From: JAAYLU01 sp964458805
GTDB lineage: Bacteria > Synergistota > Synergistia > Synergistales > Aminobacteriaceae
Length of the DNA: 9,068 bases
Assembly (NCBI GenBank): GCA_964458805.1
Contig: CAYWKH010000081.1
Location: 1 to 9,068, forward strand
Direction of reading: 5' to 3'
Shown one piece after another: positions 6,788 to 9,068 of this stretch. The notes under the pieces are model-generated. The model searched no databases. It saw only the letters and a program-made list of their open reading frames with translations, and was not told the origin of the DNA. The position numbers and the translations under genes were made by a program. Within the stretch, counting starts at the first letter, position 1. Each line of letters starts with the position of its first letter.

Positions 6788-7183
6788 CTAGCGCTTCGAG
6801 AACTGCCGGAGTCCCCTCGCTCCCTTTCGGCCGAACTTCTTGCGCTCGACCATGCGCGGGTCCCGTGTGAGAAAACCGTTCTTCTTCAGCAGCGGGCGAA
6901 GCTCGGGGTCGAGCTTCAACAGGGCGCGGGCCACCCCGAGGCGCACCGCTCCGGCCTGGCCGGAGAGGCCGCCGCCGGAGGCCCTGACGAAGACATCCAT
7001 CTTGCCGTCGAGCCCCGCGACCTTAAGCGGCTGCATGGCGCTGATCTGCCAGCAGTCGCGGGGGAAGTACTCCGCCACTTCGCGCTCGTTAACCTTGAAA
7101 GCGCCGTCGCCCGGACGAATACGGACGCGGGCGAGGGCGCACTTTCTCCTGCCTGTTCCCCAGAAATACCCTGAACTCTGCAT
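6788..7183 (-). CDS. rpsI: 30S ribosomal protein S9
   Basis: S9 is a small-subunit head protein whose C-terminal tail reaches the P-site tRNA. The 131-residue product has the usual length. Visible signatures are the N-terminal GTGRRKCALARVRI-PGDG, the central SGGGLSGQAGAVRLGVARALL block (the family signature GGG-SGQAGA-RLGIARAL), DPRMVERKKFGRKGAR, and the invariant C-terminal FSKR. ATG at 7181-7183 has a strong GGAGGAGGA ribosome binding site (7192-7200) with suitable spacing, lying in the short gap after the rplM stop, so the two genes are translated from one message. The TAG stop is followed within about 20 bases by an intrinsic terminator. Nothing is unusual. Confidence 0.97.
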   Translation of the reverse strand: MQSSGYFWGTGRRKCALARVRIRPGDGAFKVNEREVAEYFPRDCWQISAMQPLKVAGLDGKMDVFVRASGGGLSGQAGAVRLGVARALLKLDPELRPLLKKNGFLTRDPRMVERKKFGRKGARGLRQFSKR

Positions 7184-7206
7184 TAAATCCGTCCTCCTCC
7201 TGACGA

Positions 7207-7638
7207 TTACACCTCAAGGGGCTCCGGCTGCTGCGCCGAATGGGGATGCTCGCTCCCCGCGTACACCTTGAGTTTCCTCTGAAAGTTCAACTTGTTCCTG
7301 GGCAGCATGCCCTTGACGATGCGGTGCATGAGCTCCTCCGGCTTCTTGTCCATCATCTCGCCGTAGGTGGACGAGCGGAACCCGCCCGGCCATCCGGTGT
7401 GGTAGTGGACCGTGCTGTTCTCACGCTTGTTGCCGGTGAGCCTGGCCTTCTTCACGTTGATGATTATCACGAAATCCCCGGTGTCGACGTGGGGGGTGTA
7501 GGTGGGCTTGTTCTTGCCCATGAGTACCTTGGCCACCTGGGATGCTACCCTTCCGAGCGGCTTGTCGGCGGCGTCGACTACGTACCACTTCCGCTCGACC
7601 TTCTCCTTGGCGGCCATATAGGTGCGGTTGCACAACAT
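7207..7638 (-). CDS. rplM: 50S ribosomal protein L13
   Basis: L13 is an early-assembly protein of the large ribosomal subunit and binds 23S rRNA. The 143-residue product has the usual length and family blocks: ERKWYVVDA-DKPLGR-AS near the N-terminus, the GKNKPTYTPHVDTGDFVIIIN core, LTGNKRENS-YHTGWPGG, the MRI/HRIVKGMLPRNKL segment, and the C-terminal KLKVYAGSEHPHSAQQPE. The start is the ATG at 7636-7638. It is preceded by AAGGAGG (7646-7652) with a 7-base spacer, and the resulting N-terminus (MLCNRTYMAAKEK) fits the family better than a start at the internal Met8. It forms the conserved rplM-rpsI pair, 23 bases upstream of rpsI. Nothing is unusual in it. Confidence 0.97.
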   Translation of the reverse strand: MLCNRTYMAAKEKVERKWYVVDAADKPLGRVASQVAKVLMGKNKPTYTPHVDTGDFVIIINVKKARLTGNKRENSTVHYHTGWPGGFRSSTYGEMMDKKPEELMHRIVKGMLPRNKLNFQRKLKVYAGSEHPHSAQQPEPLEV

Positions 7639-7710
7639 GGTCTTTCCTCCTTAAATTTCGCTTCTGCTGCTCCATGCGCGGTCCATTTATCGAAAAACCG
7701 TCTCGTTTCA

Positions 7711-7757
7711 CCGGAGGGACACTCGCGCCTCCAAGGGCGTGGCAGGGGCCCTCCCGG
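7711..7757 (-). other. Possible hairpin in the leader upstream of rplM
   Basis: The 172-base gap between the nicotinate phosphoribosyltransferase stop and the rplM start contains an imperfect inverted repeat. CCGGAGGG at 7711-7718 pairs with CCCTCCCGG at 7749-7757, with one bulged base. A smaller CGCC/GGCG pairing lies inside the 30-base loop. On the minus strand the structure is followed about 14 bases later by a run of five T (7692-7696 region), too far away for a textbook intrinsic terminator. It could be a weak terminator for the upstream unit or a structured 5' leader of the ribosomal operon. I see no convincing -35/-10 pair in the gap. Confidence 0.3.
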
Positions 7758-7810
7758 CGGCATCCATCCGGCGAATGAGCGATACGGGCTCTGCAACTGC
7801 GTGGCCGGGG

Positions 7811-8875
7811 TCAGAGAACGCGCTCCAGCCTCGGGTTGTCCAGCCTCCCCGGCAGGCGCCCGCGCTTTGCTATGGGGACGCCGCCCACCTCCTTGAGGTC
7901 CATGGTCATATCGATGGGGGCCGCGTGGGAGATGTAGCTCCCGACCCCGAAGCTGTCCGCGCCCGCCTGGGCCAGCTCTCGTATCCTGTCCGGCGACAAC
8001 CCACCGGAGGCCACGATCCTGACGTTCGGGAAGCCCGCCTTGTCGAGCCTGTAGCGGACCTCGGCCACGAGCTCCGGGGATACGCCGCCCCTCTCGCCCG
8101 GGGTGTCCAGGCGCACCGCGTTCAGCCTGTCGCCCAGGGCCGCGGCCACCCTCAGGGTCTCCTCGGCCTCGTCCTTGAACGTGTCCACCAGGACGATCCT
8201 GGGCTCGCCGTCCGGCATCACGGCGTCGTACCGCAGGGCCAGCTCCACCGTGTCCCCCATTATGAGGACCGCGGCGTGGGGCACGGTCCCGGACGGCTCG
8301 ACCCCGGCCAGCTTGGCTCCGAGGATGCAGCTCGCCCCGGCACAGCCTCCGACCTTGAGCGCGGTCCGCTCCATCACCGGGGCCACCGAGGGGTGCACGT
8401 GCCGCGCGCCGAAGCACAGGACGGGCTTCCCCTCCGCCGCGTCTACGCACTCCCTTGCGGCGGTGGCCCAGGCGGAGGCGCTCGCCAGCATCCCGAGCAT
8501 GACGGTCTCGAACACGCCGAAGGCCTCGTACGGGCCGCAGATGCGCACCAGGACCTCCTTGGCCGCGAAGGCGTCGCCCTCCCGCAGGGAGTGCACGGTC
8601 ACCTTCCGCCCGTCGAGGAGGATCAGGACCTCCTCCAGGCCGGCGAACACGCCGCTCTTCCTGGCGAAGATCTCGGCGGTCACCTCCGTGTCCAGCCTGC
8701 CGCCGTCCCTGAGGACGTCGCGGGCCTTCACGAAGTACACGTCCGTCGTGCAGCCCGTCAGGATCTCCTCGTGGGTCGCCGAGTGAAGCCTTCTCTCGCC
8801 GGCCCGGAAGGAGCGCACGTCGGCGATTCCGTCCATCTCCGGGCACGTGTTGCGCCCGTCTGCGCCGCCCATCAT
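7811..8875 (-). CDS. Nicotinate phosphoribosyltransferase (short, archaeal/Thermoplasma-like form)
   Basis: This enzyme joins nicotinate and PRPP, with ATP hydrolysis, to make nicotinate mononucleotide, the first step of NAD salvage (Preiss-Handler pathway). It is cytosolic. Recognisable family blocks are THEEILTG-TTDVYF near the N-terminus, RICGPYEAFGVFET, the active-site block FGARHVHPSVAP, GGCAGASCILGAKLAG, PSGTVPHA, the Asp-rich strand IVLVDTFKDE, VRLDTPGERGG, and the phosphate-binding end of the barrel IVASGGLSPDRI and DSFGVGSYIS. The order matches the Thermoplasma-type enzyme. The protein stops soon after KRGRLPGR and lacks the cysteine-rich zinc tail of the Thermoplasma acidophilum protein. 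The start is uncertain. ATG at 8873-8875 lies 5 bases after the secG TGA and would fit translational coupling, but has no good ribosome binding site. ATG at 8834-8836 gives a 341-residue protein and has GGAG directly against it, which is too close. I chose the upstream ATG. Quinolinate or nicotinamide use is less likely on family grounds. Confidence 0.88.
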   Translation of the reverse strand: MMGGADGRNTCPEMDGIADVRSFRAGERRLHSATHEEILTGCTTDVYFVKARDVLRDGGRLDTEVTAEIFARKSGVFAGLEEVLILLDGRKVTVHSLREGDAFAAKEVLVRICGPYEAFGVFETVMLGMLASASAWATAARECVDAAEGKPVLCFGARHVHPSVAPVMERTALKVGGCAGASCILGAKLAGVEPSGTVPHAAVLIMGDTVELALRYDAVMPDGEPRIVLVDTFKDEAEETLRVAAALGDRLNAVRLDTPGERGGVSPELVAEVRYRLDKAGFPNVRIVASGGLSPDRIRELAQAGADSFGVGSYISHAAPIDMTMDLKEVGGVPIAKRGRLPGRLDNPRLERVL

Positions 8876-8880
8876 CGTCG

Positions 8881-9068
8881 TCAGGCTAGAACCAGGACGA
8901 CCGAGGTCACCATGAATACGGCTGTCAGGATCACCGTGAGCTTCGTCAGCCCAGTGAAGCGCTGCCACTGGCTTGCGCCCATGTCGGCCTGGGTGCCCCC
9001 GCCGAATATACCGGAGAAACCGCCCTCTTTCCTCTGCTGCAGAAGGATCACGCCGGTAAGGGCCAAGC
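8881..9068 (-). CDS. secG: Preprotein translocase subunit SecG (5' end outside window)
   Basis: SecG is the small accessory subunit of the SecYEG channel in the inner membrane and helps the SecA-driven export of proteins. The visible part is about 62 residues. It starts inside the end of the first membrane helix (LALTGVILLQ), followed by the basic-glycine cytoplasmic loop typical of the family (QQRKEGG, then FSGIFGGG and a Gln/Thr-rich stretch), then a second hydrophobic helix (about LTVILTAVFMVTSVVLVLA) that ends at a TGA stop. SecG usually has 70-110 residues with two membrane helices, so only the N-terminal 10-25 residues should be missing. The TTG at 9064-9066 is most likely an internal leucine codon, since it falls within the first helix. 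The next gene begins within a few bases of the stop, which suggests co-transcription. The call rests on the LLQ-xx-K-x-GG loop and the helix pattern. Confidence 0.85.
   Translation of the reverse strand, partial: LALTGVILLQQRKEGGFSGIFGGGTQADMGASQWQRFTGLTKLTVILTAVFMVTSVVLVLA

Noticed and set aside
3238..6870. A 1210-codon open frame on the plus strand, antisense to several genes
   Set aside because: It crosses two terminators, a promoter and gene boundaries, is rich in Arg/Leu/Pro/Gly as expected of GC-rich antisense frames, and shows no recognisable domain. It is a product of base composition.
7615..7617. Alternative rplM start at Met8
   Set aside because: The upstream ATG has an ideal AAGGAGG site and gives the N-terminus usual for L13.
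7578..8846. A 422-codon minus-strand frame overlapping the nicotinate phosphoribosyltransferase gene
   Set aside because: Its translation is Gly/Arg-rich and featureless, while the overlapping frame holds all conserved phosphoribosyltransferase blocks.

Overview
This is a GC-rich, densely packed window with every supported gene on the minus strand, so the order of transcription runs from high to low coordinates. Most starts are preceded by strong AGGAGG-type ribosome binding sites, some starts are GTG, and two compact intrinsic terminators are present. Several products carry N-terminal export signals. The general look is that of a GC-rich bacterium. A diderm such as a member of Synergistota is my best guess, but that assignment rests on overall impression only and is weak.

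Region 1 (about 9068-6742) is housekeeping. It holds the 3' part of secG (preprotein translocase subunit), a nicotinate phosphoribosyltransferase that begins just after the secG stop, a 172-base gap with a possible hairpin, and the classic rplM-rpsI pair (ribosomal proteins L13 and S9). A strong intrinsic terminator closes the pair at 6742-6773.

Region 2 (about 6737-1) is the accessory part. A sigma70-like promoter sits immediately after the rpsI terminator and drives a run of four genes whose products all begin with export signals. They are: (A) a secreted protein with one clear and one divergent DUF4384-like domain, each preceded by the same short ATRDI...EE linker; (B) an unrecognised helical protein with a twin-arginine-like signal; (C) a 1443-residue secreted TPR-CHAT protein with an apparently intact His/Cys protease dyad; and (D) the first 29 codons of another secreted protein that runs off the window. 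An intrinsic terminator lies between A and B, so B-C-D are probably reached by read-through at a lower level, or from a promoter I cannot see.

The candidate 'system' is this second region: a CHAT (caspase/separase-clan) protease with a TPR scaffold that appears to be exported, encoded with a DUF4384 protein and two other exported proteins. Most described TPR-CHAT proteins act in the cytoplasm, for example in defence, so an envelope version with dedicated partners deserves a second look. Substrate, trigger and function cannot be read from the sequence.
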